Source of the DNA: Rostrohypoxylon terebratum
Lineage: Eukaryota > Ascomycota > Sordariomycetes > Xylariales > Hypoxylaceae
Direction of reading: 5' to 3'
Assembly: GCA_022497145.1 (NCBI GenBank)
Contig: MU385900.1
Location: 62,001-126,000, forward strand
DNA length: 64,000 bases
Shown: positions 23,816 to 35,977 of the stretch, piece after piece
How positions within the stretch are numbered: position 1 is the stretch's first letter
Layout: each line of letters starts with the position of its first letter
Notes under the pieces: model-generated
What the model was told of the DNA's origin: nothing
Database searches by the model: none
Seen by the model: the letters and a program-made list of their open reading frames with translations, nothing else
Made by a program: the position numbers and the translations under genes

Positions 23816-25284
23816 ATGTTGTCCCTCGCCGTATCGGCCGCCCTTCTCGGGCTGGCATCAGCTCAGCAGGTCGGAAAGGAGCAGACTGAGACGCACCCCA
23901 AGCTCTCCTGGAAGAAGTGTACCAGCGGCGGTTCCTGTACCACCACCAACGCCGAAGTAACCATCGACTCCAACTGGCGATGGCTTCACTCCACCGAGGG
24001 CACGACGAACTGCTACGACGGCAACGAGTGGACTTCCGAGTGCACGTCCGCCGAGGACTGCGCCACCAAGTGCGCCATCGAGGGTGCCGACTACAGCAAG
24101 ACCTACGGTGCCTCCACCAGCGGCGATGCGCTCACCCTCAAGTTCCTGACCAAGCATGACTACGGCACCAACATTGGCTCGCGATTCTACCTGATGAACG
24201 GCGCCGACAAGTACCAGACCTTCACCCTCAAGGGCAACGAGTTCACCTTCGACGTCGACCTCTCCACCGTCGACTGCGGTCTCAACGCCGCTCTCTACTT
24301 CGTCGCTATGGAGGAGGACGGCGGCATGGCCAGCTACCCCACCAACAAGGCCGGTGCCAAGTACGGTACCGGTTACTGTGACGCCCAGTGCGCCCGTGAC
24401 CTGAAGTTCGTCGGCGGCAAGGCCAACGTCGAGGGATGGAAGCCGTCCACTAACGACGCGAACGCCGGTGTTGGCCCGTACGGTGCCTGCTGTGCCGAGA
24501 TCGACGTGTGGGAGTCCAACTCGCACTCCTTCGCCTTCACCCCCCACCCTTGCACCGAGAACAAGTACCACGTCTGCGAGACCGACCAGTGCGGTGGTAC
24601 CTACTCCGACGACCGATTCGCCGGCAAGTGTGACGCCAACGGTTGCGACTACAACCCGTACCGCATGGGCAACCACGACTTCTACGGCGCCGGCAAGACC
24701 CTCGACACCAAGAAGAAGTTCACCGTCGTCAGCCAGTTCTCCGACAACAAGTTGACCCAGTTCTTCGTCCAGGACGGCAAGAAGATCGAGATCCCCGGCC
24801 CCACCGGCGACGGCTTCCCCTCTACCTCTGATATCACCCCCGACTACTGCACCGCCGAGGCCAAGGCCTTCGGCGACCGCGACCGATTCACCGAGGTCGG
24901 TGGCTTCCCGCAGCTCAACTCCGCCCTCGACCTCCCCATGGTCCTTGTCATGTCCATCTGGGACGACGTAAGCTCCCCCCTAAATCCCCCTTTAATGGAT
25001 TTGGCACCTTGCTGACCATGTCCGCTCTAGCACTACGCCAACATGCTCTGGCTCGACTCCAGCTACCCCCCCGAGAAGGCCGGCCAGCCCGGCGGCGACC
25101 GTGGCGACTGCGCCCAGGACTCCGGTGTTCCCTCCGACGTCGAGGCCTCGATCCCCGATGCGTACGTGCTCCCCCTTCCTCCCCTGCCAAGTAACATCAG
25201 CGACTCCGTAGCTAACATCCCCACAGTAAGGTCATCTGGTCCAACATCCGCTTCGGACCCATCGGATCCACCGTCACCGTCTAA
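23816..25284 (+). CDS. GH7 cellobiohydrolase, secreted, without CBM1
   Basis: Reducing-end cellobiohydrolase (retaining GH7) acting on crystalline cellulose outside the cell. Exons 23816-24967, 25031-25161 and 25227-25284; 446 residues. The signal peptide is MLSLAVSAALLGLASA, cut before QQVG. The catalytic motif EIDVWE lies at residues 228-233, giving nucleophile E228, D230 and acid/base E233 with the spacing of the family. Conserved text includes GYCDAQCARDLKF and RMGNHDFYG; Cys-rich as usual. The protein stops right after the catalytic core (RFGPIGSTVTV), so the linker and cellulose-binding module of CBH1-type enzymes are absent. Third codon positions are strongly G/C, unlike neighbours, as expected of a highly expressed secreted enzyme. 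The two introns lie near the 3' end. Confidence 0.96.
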
Positions 25285-26252
25285 GCCGCGGGATAAGGGA
25301 AAGAGGCTTTGCGGCCGTATATACTCTACACTTGTACATATCTCTACCCCTCGCATCAGATTGCTTCCCCCGATTTATAGCTCTAGAGAGAATAAAACGG
25401 ATTGTCTTGTCTCCGATTTGAACATCAAATTTGTCTCCAACGCGTAGCTTTTGTAGATTATGTGATATGGTATAGAAACGTCCTATAGAGGTAATATATG
25501 CGCCTCATCTGAGTCTGGGCGGTATTGTAGTTCCCGTCTGACTCGATCATAGCGGAGGGGAGATGCTGAGTAGGTGAAACATTTGAGATAGGTCATATTC
25601 AGCTTACCTACCTAGGTAGCTTAGGTAGTCAATAATTATACTTCTCATTTCGACGTGTTTCGCTTTGATATATTTTTTATGTCTAGCTGCAGCTTTTACG
25701 TTTCAACTCCCATCCTAATCCCGGGCTGTCTCCCGATTGTGTAGAATGCTACTTTACAGGTGGAATACGCAATAAAGATCCAGAGACCATCGAGTCAGGG
25801 GAAGGAGAAACTTGATAGAAAAAAGAAAGAAACAACGCCGTTATCACTCGCTTGTCCATACTGCAAGCACGACATCGCAATTATCTTCTCAAAGAATGAA
25901 CGGGAATCAGTTACATTAAGCAACACATTCGCGGGAAGCACGCCCAACCACTTTATAGCCCTTCATGCGGCGAGATATTTCACCCCCGGAGATGCACGAT
26001 GCGATACTCGTAAGCGCCGGAAGGATTATCCCACGACCAACTGCAGAGGCTATCCGACAGAGTGGACAAGAAATCCAACCTCGAACAACAGTAGTACAGC
26101 ATGTGGGATGACATATTCATAGGAACGTATGGCCTTCTTGCGAACGAGAACGACATCATGTTTAATTACTTATAGAATGTTGGTAACAGTACAGGTACAG
26201 ATGCATACCTAAGGTTTTGCGGTATAGTTAGGGACCAAGGTATGATATAGGC
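25285..26252. other. Intergenic, 1.0 kb, between convergent genes
   Basis: Shared 3' region of the cellobiohydrolase and the AEQDRY repeat protein. A 120-codon frame at 25760-26122 has no recognisable content. One ACCTACCTAGGTAG motif near 25608. Confidence 0.6.
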
Positions 26253-27877
26253 TTAAGATGTTAACAGGTTGTTGAACGATCGCTCGACGATGACACCGCC
26301 AGCGCCGGTCGCAGCGATGGCCCACAACCACTTGTTGCCCACTTCGCTTAGGCTGGGCCAGAAGCTGTTCTTTGATTGCTTGTATTCCTGGAGCTCCTGG
26401 TACTTTACGGGATTTTCTTTGGAGTAACGCTTTTCTTGGTTTTCTTCGTTTTCCTTGTCTCCGCATATGTAACGGAGGAAAACGTAGTTTGCAATAGGAC
26501 CAACAATTGTAAGCGGGTGAAGCTGTCCAGCGCTGTACAGAAGAAGGGGGAATGATAGGTGGCATAGAGCATCACCGAGGTAACTGCGAAGAATTAGTGT
26601 TTTGAATTCTTTTAATGCATTTCAATTGGAACCTACTTGGGATGGCGAACAATGCTCCATACACCCTCACGGTTCAATTCAGTACTCGCACTACGGTCGT
26701 GGGCCTCAAGCTGGGAATCGGCCAGAGTTTCTAGGGAATACCCTGCCGTGAAAAGGAAGATAGCAAGGCTGTGGAAGGTTGTGGTCGCTTCAGGGAATGG
26801 TGCGGCAAGGGCGCTGGCGATCGGAGCGCGGAAGGGTAAAGTGAATGGCAAAGAAATCAAGGTTTGGACGAAAGCTTCAGGTAGGAATATGGCGGAGAAC
26901 GCTTTATTCCAAAAGTCCGGCTGTTTTCTAGCGGATGTCTGGTAACGAGGGTCATCTTTGCCGCGTCGGAGGGTGCGCGATGCAATACGATAGAATAGAC
27001 GGATGCCCCAAGCACTGACTCCCACAAGAAGAAGTTTTTGATTATACGACAAGGCGTCCCATGCTTCTGTAAGTGACAGCCCTTCATATATCACAGGAGC
27101 TCCGATGGCGCTCCACCAAGCATTAGCAACTTGTCCGGCAGGCCATAACCAATCCTTGGCTTCGACTGTGTCGGTGTAACGGCCAATTCCATAGGCAATA
27201 ACGCTCAGGCCACTGTGAAAGCCGAAAGATGGAATGATTGCATGCTGGAGGAGACCCAAAGTCGAAGTTGTGCCCACGAATCTGACGTTAGCCGGACGAT
27301 TGGATGTGAAGTGGGAGGCATAACGGTCTTGTTCTGCACCAGATCCTATCGGCAAGCTCTCCTTCAGCTGAGTGGCCGAAGGTCCATCGTGTCTGCCAAA
27401 CCAACGCTCGTACCTATCCTGTTCGGCTCCCGACGTCTGAGAAAGCCTCTTTTCGATGTCGAGCCTTGTAGGAAGCTTATGACCACCAAACCAATGCTCA
27501 TACCTATCTTGCTCGGCCCCGGACGTCTTTGGCAGCCGCTTCTCAATATCGGCGAACTTGTCTCCACCAAACCAGCGCCCATATCGACCCTGCTCGGCGC
27601 CTGAACCTTGAGGGAAATGTTCATTGACTTGGCTAGCGGAAGGTAGCCTGTCACCACCGAACGAACGTTCATATCGGTCTTGTTCCGCGCCAGAACCCTT
27701 GGAAATGTTTGGGGGTATTGATTCCTTCACCCGCTCCACTTTATTGCCTCCAAGCCAACTATCATAGCGGTCCTGCTCGGCACCGGAGGCCTTGGGAATG
27801 GCTTGCTGCGCTTTTTCTTGTACCTTGTCGGCTTTGTTCCCGCCAAACCAACCGCCGAGGCGATCTTGCTCAGCCAT
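26253..27877 (-). CDS. DUF1295-like multi-pass membrane protein with seven N-terminal AEQDRY repeats
   Basis: Exons (leftwards) 27877-26637 and 26583-26253; 523 residues. Residues 1 to about 200 are seven copies of a repeat of about 27-30 residues whose core is (G)AEQDRYxxWFGGxK, e.g. GAEQDRYEHWFGGHK and GAEQDRYERWFGRHD; the last copy is degenerate (AEQDRYASHFTS). Each core is followed by a short amphipathic linker. From residue 210 there are several hydrophobic segments (LLLVGVSAWGIRLFYRIA; SLAIFLFTAGYSLETLA). The splice junction recreates VRHPNYLGD, the signature found in DUF1295 / steroid-reductase-like and ICMT-like membrane enzymes. It may be a lipid or isoprenoid reductase or methyltransferase relative; the substrate is unknown. 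The polar repeats presumably lie in the cytosol. They were not recognised as a named domain. Confidence 0.85.
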
Positions 27878-28705
27878 TGTCGACGATATGGCAGGGATAG
27901 CTGGATTTAAGTCATGCAGTAACTACTACAATTCGAATAAGAACTGGAGGTAGGAATTGGATGGTAGTTGAATGTTGAAAGGATTAACTGAGACACGAAA
28001 CACGAAATCCGTAGGGAATTTGTAGTCGTGAGACCTGAGACCTGGAATGTGAGGAGAAGATGACGTAGCGGTTACAATCAAATGACGTACAAGACACTGC
28101 GCGCCAATGCATATTTTTATTTAACATTATACAGTTTCAACTTTGCCAGAATTAGGTTCAAGGAGGATGGATGCATTCTTCTGAATACTAGGTACCTAGG
28201 TACCATCTTCTCCTTATGTAATAGGGAGTTTCTGAGTACCGAAGCAGCATATTACAACCCTAACCCTAACCCCAACCCCAACGATGCATAGACTGTTTCG
28301 AAGAGTAGAACATAAATCTCGCGATTTCAATGTTAGAAATCATAAACATTTCCCTACCTAGATTCGATTTCTTAGAAGTGCTCAAACTAACCTTGTTATT
28401 GAGAAAATGGCCACCAACGCCTCAACCCCTAGACCTACTCCATCAATACCTTTCAAATGCGTAATCGCTTCCAAGCCATGAACCGCCAATTGACGGGTTT
28501 TCAACCTATTTTCGGTGTCTTACAAGCAGACCCCCCCCCGATCTTAGCAGGTCACCAGTCACCAATTAGCTTCGATTAGACCCCTGTCTACCAACCCCCA
28601 CAGGAAACATTTCGTCCTTTAGGTGAGCAATAAGGCGCAGATGGCTACGAGGCCTATTCAACTTGAAAGCTGTTAGTTATCGAGTAGCTCGTAGCATGGA
28701 TCGTT
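27878..28705. other. Intergenic, 0.8 kb, between divergent genes
   Basis: Contains TAGGTACCTAGGTACC (28188-28203) and a telomere-like tract (28258-28283). No gene seen. Confidence 0.6.
28258..28283 (-). repeat. Short interstitial telomere-like tract
   Basis: CCCTAACCCTAA followed by CCCCAACCCCAACG, i.e. two exact TTAGGG units on the minus strand and two degenerate TTGGGG units. Confidence 0.8.
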
Positions 28706-28743
28706 ATGGCTTTTACGTCTGCGAAATCACCTCATACTTGTGA
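28696..28743 (+). other. Upstream ORF overlapping the HET gene start
   Basis: A 15-codon frame (ATG at 28696, TGA at 28741-28743) begins 10 bases before the HET start codon in another frame and ends inside the HET coding region. Scanning ribosomes would meet it first. Whether the transcript includes it is unknown. Confidence 0.4.
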
Positions 28744-30864
28744 GCATTGCCAAGGGATCGCCCTTGATTTTGGACTTGACAAAGACGCCGTACAATTTAG
28801 CTGTGGGGTCAAGGAAGCCGTCACGGCTGATCAAGCCGGGTGTCACCTCTTCCACGCCTTCGTTGACAGCTTGAAAAGGGAAATACCATTAGAGGAGTTG
28901 AGAACTACAAACCGTAACTTGGTCTTCTCTATTCGGTACGAGAAAGAAGATCTGCCATATTGTCCAGCAGAACTTGTCCTTACAGTCAGTGAAATTTCAG
29001 CGGACACCGCCCAGAAAAGTAGCGTACTCGGCTACACACGTTTATCGCTTTGGACAAATGAAGGTATAGAACGCGTGCTACTTTCTCGACCTTTATATTC
29101 TTTGGCCTTATTTCTACTAACTATTTGATAGGTAATGCCGCTGCAGTGGATATTTCCACTAGGCCTTATGAATTAGACCCTTCTTCCCGAATCAGCGTTG
29201 ATTTTGCTCGTCGCTGCATCCAATCGTGTCAGAATGAACACGAGCAATGTAGGAGATCAATGGGTAATATAATGGCTCGTGGAGGATCGGCGTTAATCGA
29301 CCCTAACTCCATCCCTTCTCGTCTCCTCAACTTGGTAACGAAGAACTCGGAGCTATATGTTCAATTGATTGGCAATAGCTTACCCTCGGCTATTGATAAG
29401 GAAATGGTGTCCCTTGAAGGTTTTGCGATTCTGTCCTATTGCTGGGGAGGACCACAGCCCGTACAGTTAATGCGCGACAATGTCACCAATCTTGGAAACG
29501 GTATTCCGGTGGCACGATTACCAAAAAGCCTCCAAGACGCGGCGTGGTTCACTCACGAGATAGGGCTAAAACATCTATGGATCGATGCTCTCTGTATCAT
29601 CCAAGACGATATAGAGGACAAGGTTCACGAGATATCTCGTATGGAGCTTTATTATGGTCAAAGTACGGTCACAATCTGCGCCGCATCGTCAGCTAAGTGC
29701 TCGGACGGTTTCCTAACGAGGCACACAGAAGATGTGGCTCGTTATAAATTTGGCCCAATACAATTACGGGCAAAGACTTCCACGGGTACATCAGGATTCG
29801 TCCAGGCGGTAGCTGAAGTCGATTATTTCAACATTCAAAAACCCCCTGAACCTATTACATCACGAGGATGGACGCTTCAAGAGGCCTTGCTTTCTCGGCG
29901 CATTTTGATCTTTTCTTCCGACTATTTATACTTCACCTGCACTGTCGCAAATGCTAGCTGTGGCGGATTCGAGCCAGGATTGAAGCCTCGCGTTATGACA
30001 ACTTATCAATCTCGAGTCGCTAATGTACACACTATATCTGGGCTTCGGGACTACCCGGTGACTTTTGTGTGGAGGAATCTCATCAACGACTACACGAAAA
30101 GATTTCTCGGGTGCCCCGCGGATAAGCTTCCAGCAGTTTCTGCCCTGGCATCGAGTCTCATTCCCATGGGCAAAGAGCGAAATCAACAGCTGGTGTACCT
30201 CGCAGGTCTTATGGTAGATATCTCGGACCAAGACAACTATTCCTGGAGAAACGAATTTTTATGGAGGGTGCACGACATGAAAAATACACGCCAAATTCCG
30301 ATCGGATCTCCGTCCTGGAGTTGGTCTTCGCTTGATGGTCGTATCATATCGTGCACCCGATATCCGTTCAGTAGCAGGTGGAATATTGCCGAAGAGAGCC
30401 AGGGCATAAGACTCTGTGAATATGGGGTTGACCTCGAGAATAGAATAGCGCCATTTGGCGCCGTCAAGGGGGGGCTTGTGAAAATACACGCGAGAATTAA
30501 AGAGCTAAGCACTATCCAAGGGCACAAATATAAGATTATGACTGAAAGCAATCCAACGATTGTATTTGAAAAAGTCGATCATACTATACTTGCATATGTC
30601 CCAGATACAGAAGAGGGGATGCATATCGTCAATCGAGGCATAAAAGGGGAGCAACGAGTTTTTCTTGTTGAACTGGTGCCCTTTTATGAGACAGGGGATG
30701 TTCCTACTGGCCTCATTGTGACCAATGCAGCTGATACGGGTCGTTATGTTCGAGTAGGCATATTCGAATATCATCATCCCGAAGACAATCCAAACGTGGA
30801 GGATATGGCTCTTAGAAAGACTTTATTTGACGGTTCGAAATCCGAGTATGTGCACATAATCTAG
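28706..30864 (+). CDS. HET-domain protein (heterokaryon incompatibility type)
   Basis: Exons 28706-29063 and 29132-30864; 696 residues. The HET domain is at about residues 215-370, with its three usual blocks: AILSYCWGG; the LWIDALCIIQDD...DKVHEISRMELYYGQS block; and the later SRGWTLQEALLSRRILIF. The N-terminus carries a cysteine pair (CEHCQGIALDF) typical of the family. HET domains trigger programmed cell death after non-self recognition in filamentous ascomycetes. Most HET genes in a genome have no known partner; none is apparent here, since the neighbours are a membrane protein and a peptide transporter. The intron near residue 120 has a clear donor (GTATAG) and acceptor (GATAG) in matching phase. 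Confidence 0.92.
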
Positions 30865-31989
30865 ATTCTAGCCTAGCTGGTAGATTATGATGTGGCCGTT
30901 TGCATCACCATGGAGGGGTTAGCAAGTTGATATCCCATGTTCGAGCTTTTAAGTCTAGAACGCATTGATCTAGGTAAGATCTATTAAATATCTAGTGGGG
31001 AGATGGGGTTGAATTGAAGAGATAGCAAAAAACCTCCTTGAGTACGTAAGGAACTGTGAGCCTCAAAAATAGTGAATAGTACACTGTATCAGATAGTTTA
31101 TATACCTACTATAAATACAGCACAGGCGCCAATTAGGGTACCCAAAATTAGCTCGCCGTCGCCCTTAGTTTTCCCAATTAGGGGAGGCCCCCAAACTTGA
31201 TTGGCCCATTAATACCCGTCTCCCGTAAACTGTATGAATCAGCTACTGCTATCTAAGAAAGTAATCGATTTACTTATTTACTATGTCATACGCCTTGTCC
31301 ACCTCACGAGATAAAACGGCTTTTCGGCTTAATAGCGTTTGAAAAACAAATTAGTCCCGATCTAGGTGATGTAACTAAAAGGGGCAGGAGGACAAAGCAG
31401 ATAAACGTCTAATTTTTGATTGGCTACGTCGACGCCCCTGGGGAGATCCGTACGCCAGAATCCACCACTAATCGACCTAATCGACCTTAATCGACCTTAA
31501 TCGACGTAGTCGACCAACACTTACTCCGGCGTTGAACCAGCATTGAACTGGTACTATTGCCTATTTCAGAATTGCAAGGGTATTCTCCGTGCTCAGGTCG
31601 ATCTTATCTCCCGTGGAGAAGAAACTGCCAGGACATGGACCCCGGGAATGAGAAGGTCGAATGATAACAAGATGCTTTGAATGCCCTGAATCCCTTACAA
31701 ACATGAAAAGACCTGCGATAGCTGGGATAAATAACCAGGTTAACTAGACCAACCTTATCACTTTGGAGATAACTAACTACATAGTACATAACAGTAACGT
31801 GCGACCGCGCCATGGTGCACCAAGTTCTCGGCTTCTCTCATGCCGTTTTCGTCAAGTTAGAGCCGACTCCAATTTTATAATAACAATAACAATGGCTTCG
31901 TCACCTCTCCTCAATTGTTCGACTACTTGTTAGGATAAGGTTGTCGCTCACTCACCCGTACATCCTCGACGAGAGGTCTATCGCCGACC
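30865..31989. other. Intergenic, 1.1 kb
   Basis: Promoter region of the oligopeptide transporter; carries the TAATCGACCT repeat cluster at 31469-31515. No gene seen. Confidence 0.6.
31469..31515. repeat. Five tandem copies of TAATCGACC(T)
   Basis: Copies start at 31469, 31478, 31488, 31498 and 31507 (the last is TAGTCGACC), spaced 9-10 bases apart, one helical turn. They lie 475-521 bases upstream of the transporter start codon, so a repeated protein-binding site is plausible. Confidence 0.8.
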
Positions 31990-34538
31990 ATGGCACCTGA
32001 GAAAAACGACGGGCTAGCGTTGGATAACAGCGCTAGCGACAACAAGAATAGCGATGACCTCCCTACCGGTCTCAAGACAGGAAAGGACCAATATACCACC
32101 AACCAAGATGTGGAAATCGAAAATGGACATTTGGCCGATCTCGAAGTCGATTTAGGTGAAATCCTCCACCAGGTCGAGGAGGAGGGCGATTATGACGCCG
32201 ACACCAGCCCTTTTCCGGCCGTGAGGGCTGTTGTGCCGGAGACGGATGATCCCGCTATCCCTGTGAACACGTTCAGAGCTTGGTTTCTAGGAATTGTACG
32301 TTGGAAGAGTATGTGAAGAATAACAAACTAGAGTACCAACTAACGTTCGATGCTAGATTTTCGTATTCTTGGGAGCTGGTGTGAATCAATTCTTCTCACT
32401 CCGCTACCCCGGTGTACATATCGTGTCGCTCGTCGCAGAGCTATTGGCATTCCCACTTGGAGTCGCTCTCGCTAAGATATTACCCATTGGCCGATTTAAC
32501 CCCGATCGCCATTTCAACATCAAGGAACATGCTCTAGTCACCATTATGAGCAATGTTTCTTTCGGATTCGGCTCTGCTGATGCGACGAACATTATTCAAG
32601 CTGCGAGGTTCTATGGCTTCGAGATGAAGACCGGGTTTTCGGTTTTGGTAGTCCTTTGCTGCCAGCTGTGCGGCTATGGTGTCGCCGGTCTTGCACGGTC
32701 GCTTCTCGTTACCCCGGCCACAATGATCTGGCCTGGTGTTCTTGGAAATGTCGCGCTATTGAGCTCCATCCATTCGCGCGCCAATGCGGTGGCTGACGGC
32801 TGGAAGATAACTCGTATCAAGTTCTTCATGGTCGTAGGAACCGCTTCGTTCGTGTGGTACTGGTTTCCAGGCTTGATATTCACAGGCCTGAGCTACTTCA
32901 CCTGGATTTGCTGGCTTGCACCCAATAACCTGGCGGTAAACCAGGTCTTCGGGATGGTGACAGGCCTAGGGCTGTTCCCCCTGACCTTCGACTGGTCTAT
33001 GGTGGTATACAACACCAACCCGCTCCTTAGCCCTCATTGGGCGGCCTTGAATGTCTTCGTGGGTTTCGCGGTCTTCTTTTGGATTATGACACCTGTCATC
33101 TTCTACACCAACACTTGGTTTACATCCTATCTACCTCTTTGCACGGCGGACGTGTATAATCGATTTGGGCAGCTCTACGACACGACTCAAGTCATTACCA
33201 ACAACCAGTTCGATCAAGAAAAATATGAGGCATACTCGCCACCGTACCTGCCTGCGACATTTGCATTTGTCTACGGCCTGTCATTTGCATCCATCACCAG
33301 CGTGTTGTCGCACGTCTACTTCTTCCACTGGGAGGAGATCAAGCATGCCGTCCGCGGAACTCTTAAGCTCGATATCCACGCGCGGCTTATGAAGAGCTAT
33401 AAGGATACCGCTTGGTGGTGGTGGTCGGCGCTTGTGCTTATTGTCTTCGGCATGAGCGTTGCTATGACCGAGGTCTACCACACAGGGTTGCCGGTGTACG
33501 GTATCGTTCTCGCTTTCCTCATGGGGATGATATACATGGTGCCGTGCGGCATGATTCAGGGCGTAACGAATGTCGATGCCAACCAGATTAACGTGTTATC
33601 CGAGTTTATTGGCGGTTACATGTTCCAAGGAAGGCCGATGGCGAACATTCTGTTCAAGACCCTATCGACCGATGTTGTGGGTCAAGGGTTGTATTTTGCT
33701 GCTGACATGAAGCTGGGTCATTACCTCAAGATTCCGCCGCGTACTCTGTTCTTCGCCCAGGGCCTGGCTACGATTCTCGGTGCTCTGACACAAGTTGGAG
33801 TGACCTTGGTAAGTGGTTTTTAGCTATACCCCCTTTCCGCGTTCTTTCTCTTGGCAGTACTAACTTGGATTTTCTCTAGTGGATGTTGGGTAACATACCT
33901 GGGATCTGTGACTCGGACCAACCCAATGGCTTCTCTTGCCCACAGGGACGCACTGTCTATAGTAGTTCCGTCATCTGGGGCTTAGTCGGTCCCGCACGTC
34001 TCTACTCGGTTGGTAAGATCTACAGTGGCTTGTTACATTTCTTCTGGATCGGCCTGATCTTACCACCGATCACGTACTTCATCTGGAAGAAGACAAACAG
34101 CGACTTCGTCCGCAAGATCAACTGGCCTCTTATCTTTGTCGGCACGTACAACGTACCGCCTGCTACTGGCATCAATTACAGCAGTTGGTACATCGTCAAC
34201 CTTGTCTTCAACAAGATCATCTACAAGAGATTCTATGCTTGGTGGACAAAGTATAACTACGTCCTCGCGGCGGCCCTTGATACGGGACTCGCTTTGAGTG
34301 GCATTGTCATCTTCTTCGCCGTCACGTACGGACCCAACGTGCAGTTCCCGGACTGGTGGGGAAACACAGTGTAAGCATCCCTTACTAATATTTCCATGTG
34401 TTGGTTACGTACCTAGTAGTTACGAATATGCTGACAGCCCCCTTTAGATGGCAGAATACCGCCGATGGACAAGGCCTTCCGTGGCTGCCTATGCCGGACG
34501 TCGGATACTTCGGGCCGCCCAATGGAACGTGGTCTTGA
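31990..34538 (+). CDS. Oligopeptide transporter (OPT family)
   Basis: Proton-coupled uptake of small peptides (possibly glutathione-like) at the plasma membrane. Exons 31990-32295, 32357-33808, 33880-34370 and 34448-34538; 779 residues, normal for the family. The hydrophilic N-terminus ends in SPFPAVRAVVPETDD and NTFRAWFLG, the family's entry motif. Many membrane segments follow, with the conserved GAGVNQFFSLRYP, NQINVLSEFIGGY and KIPPRTLFFAQ blocks. Large cytosolic loop around EEIKHAVRGTLKLD. The short last exon encodes the usual aromatic/Pro-rich tail (WLPMPDVGYFGPPNGTW). Substrate is not predictable from sequence. Confidence 0.95.
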
Positions 34539-35702
34539 TGAATTGGAGGCTAATGTAAGGGGGCATTTTTGGACGAACGCATGTCTCCAATATCACATGA
34601 TACGAGTTAATTCTTCTCTATGCGTTTAAGATGAGCATAACATGGATTTCAAGAAATGACGTGGTTTATTGCAGTGATTTAGTGTGAGGAACTTCTGCAC
34701 AGTGACAACGGAGTCCTATACTAGAAATGAGAACTGCGCGTAATCCTTCAGTGAGGGTAGAAGAATAACTGCGTTTAGATAAGCATTGGTATCACCACAA
34801 AATAACTATTGAATTCCGGATGTATCCCCTAGGCTAGTGTTTGTTTGTATACGCGGCTTGGGGAGTAGAAAAGTGTTCATCTGACTCAAAGATCCTATCA
34901 ACTTACCTGATTTCAACTAGTGTGAGCGCCAAAAGGGCGCCTTTGATGCCGACCGATATTATTGGTATTTATCCATCTTACACTTGCCTGCAGATAGGTG
35001 TTGGCTCAGATGATATCCAAGAGTAGTAGCTGAGAGCTTAGGTTGAAGAACGACCACTTAGAGAAAAGCTTAATGCGGTAGGGCTGTGATCACCGTGAGG
35101 GGGGAACTTCCCCTTCAGGAATCCAAAGGACATGATTATAATGGAGTGATATTGAGGTAGGTAAATAAGCCTTATGGTGGTATTGGCTGTTGGTAGTACA
35201 ATATTGTACGGGAAAGGCCGCAGCTTTGGCGTGGTATTCTAATGCGGGCCCTCCCTCCGCAAGGCTTCAGCTCAATAGTAGAACCAGTCGGGAACTCGAT
35301 TTCTACCAACAAACCCTTCATCGCCGAGACGGCCTTGGGATAGTTGGTAAGATGAACTTGAGCTTGCGAATGAATCGACGGAAATGGCTTTTCCACTATC
35401 CTACACGATACGATCGACGACGGAGCTACTGCAGATGAGAGATTAAGTTTCGCGGTGGAAGAGCAGGCTATGTATTCATTTACGATGAGGAGTACGTTGG
35501 TGTAGCGGAAGGTAATTTTGTGGTTGAGTGGGAGGACATGTTGAGAACCTAAATTATTTAAGCTACGTTAATTCTCACTTCTAGACAACTTTTGATATCC
35601 TGTTCACTAAGACACTCGGCTTTATATTGAGAGATCGACACTTCTTCGCGATAAGGAAAGGAAGCTCAATCATCTCTCAAAAGGATCACTAGAACCACCA
35701 AG
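34539..35702. other. Intergenic, 1.2 kb
   Basis: Only short frames without recognisable content. The right end is the promoter and leader of the small cysteine-rich protein. Confidence 0.6.
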
Positions 35703-35977
35703 ATGCGTTTCTCTCTAGCTGTCATCGCTGCCCTCTTTGCTGTAGCCACTGCTGTACCGGCTGGGTCTGATATGCTACTTCCTCTCGAGCCAAGATGCTT
35801 GGCCACGGGCAGTAAGACATTGCCACCATTACACAGCTGGCTTCGTACCAGTGTGATATTAAGTTCGCATCTTGCTAACATTCTAATTATGTAGCCGACT
35901 GTACATACGATGTTAACGCATGTTGCAATGGTATCTGCTCTGAAAATGAGGGTTGCGGGTGTTTAACATGTAACTAG
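35703..35977 (+). CDS. Small secreted cysteine-rich protein, knottin-like spacing
   Basis: Exons 35703-35811 and 35895-35977; 63 residues. The signal peptide is MRFSLAVIAALFAVATA (cut after ATA or VPA), followed by a short propeptide-like stretch (GSDMLLPLEPR) and a 33-residue mature region with eight cysteines spaced C-x6-C-x6-CC-x3-C-x5-C-x-C-x2-C. The first six fit an inhibitor-cystine-knot arrangement (C...C...CC...C...C). The intron falls between the first and second cysteine. Possible roles are effector, antimicrobial or signalling peptide; the sequence does not decide, and no toxic activity can be inferred. Too small for most gene finders, but signal peptide, splice sites and cysteine pattern agree. 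Confidence 0.75.

Noticed and set aside
23858..24676. 272-codon frame antisense to the cellobiohydrolase
   Set aside because: Val/Gly/Leu-rich shadow produced by G/C third positions of the sense gene.
25760..26122. 120-codon frame between two convergent genes
   Set aside because: No domain, no signal peptide, no splice partner; position fits 3' regions.
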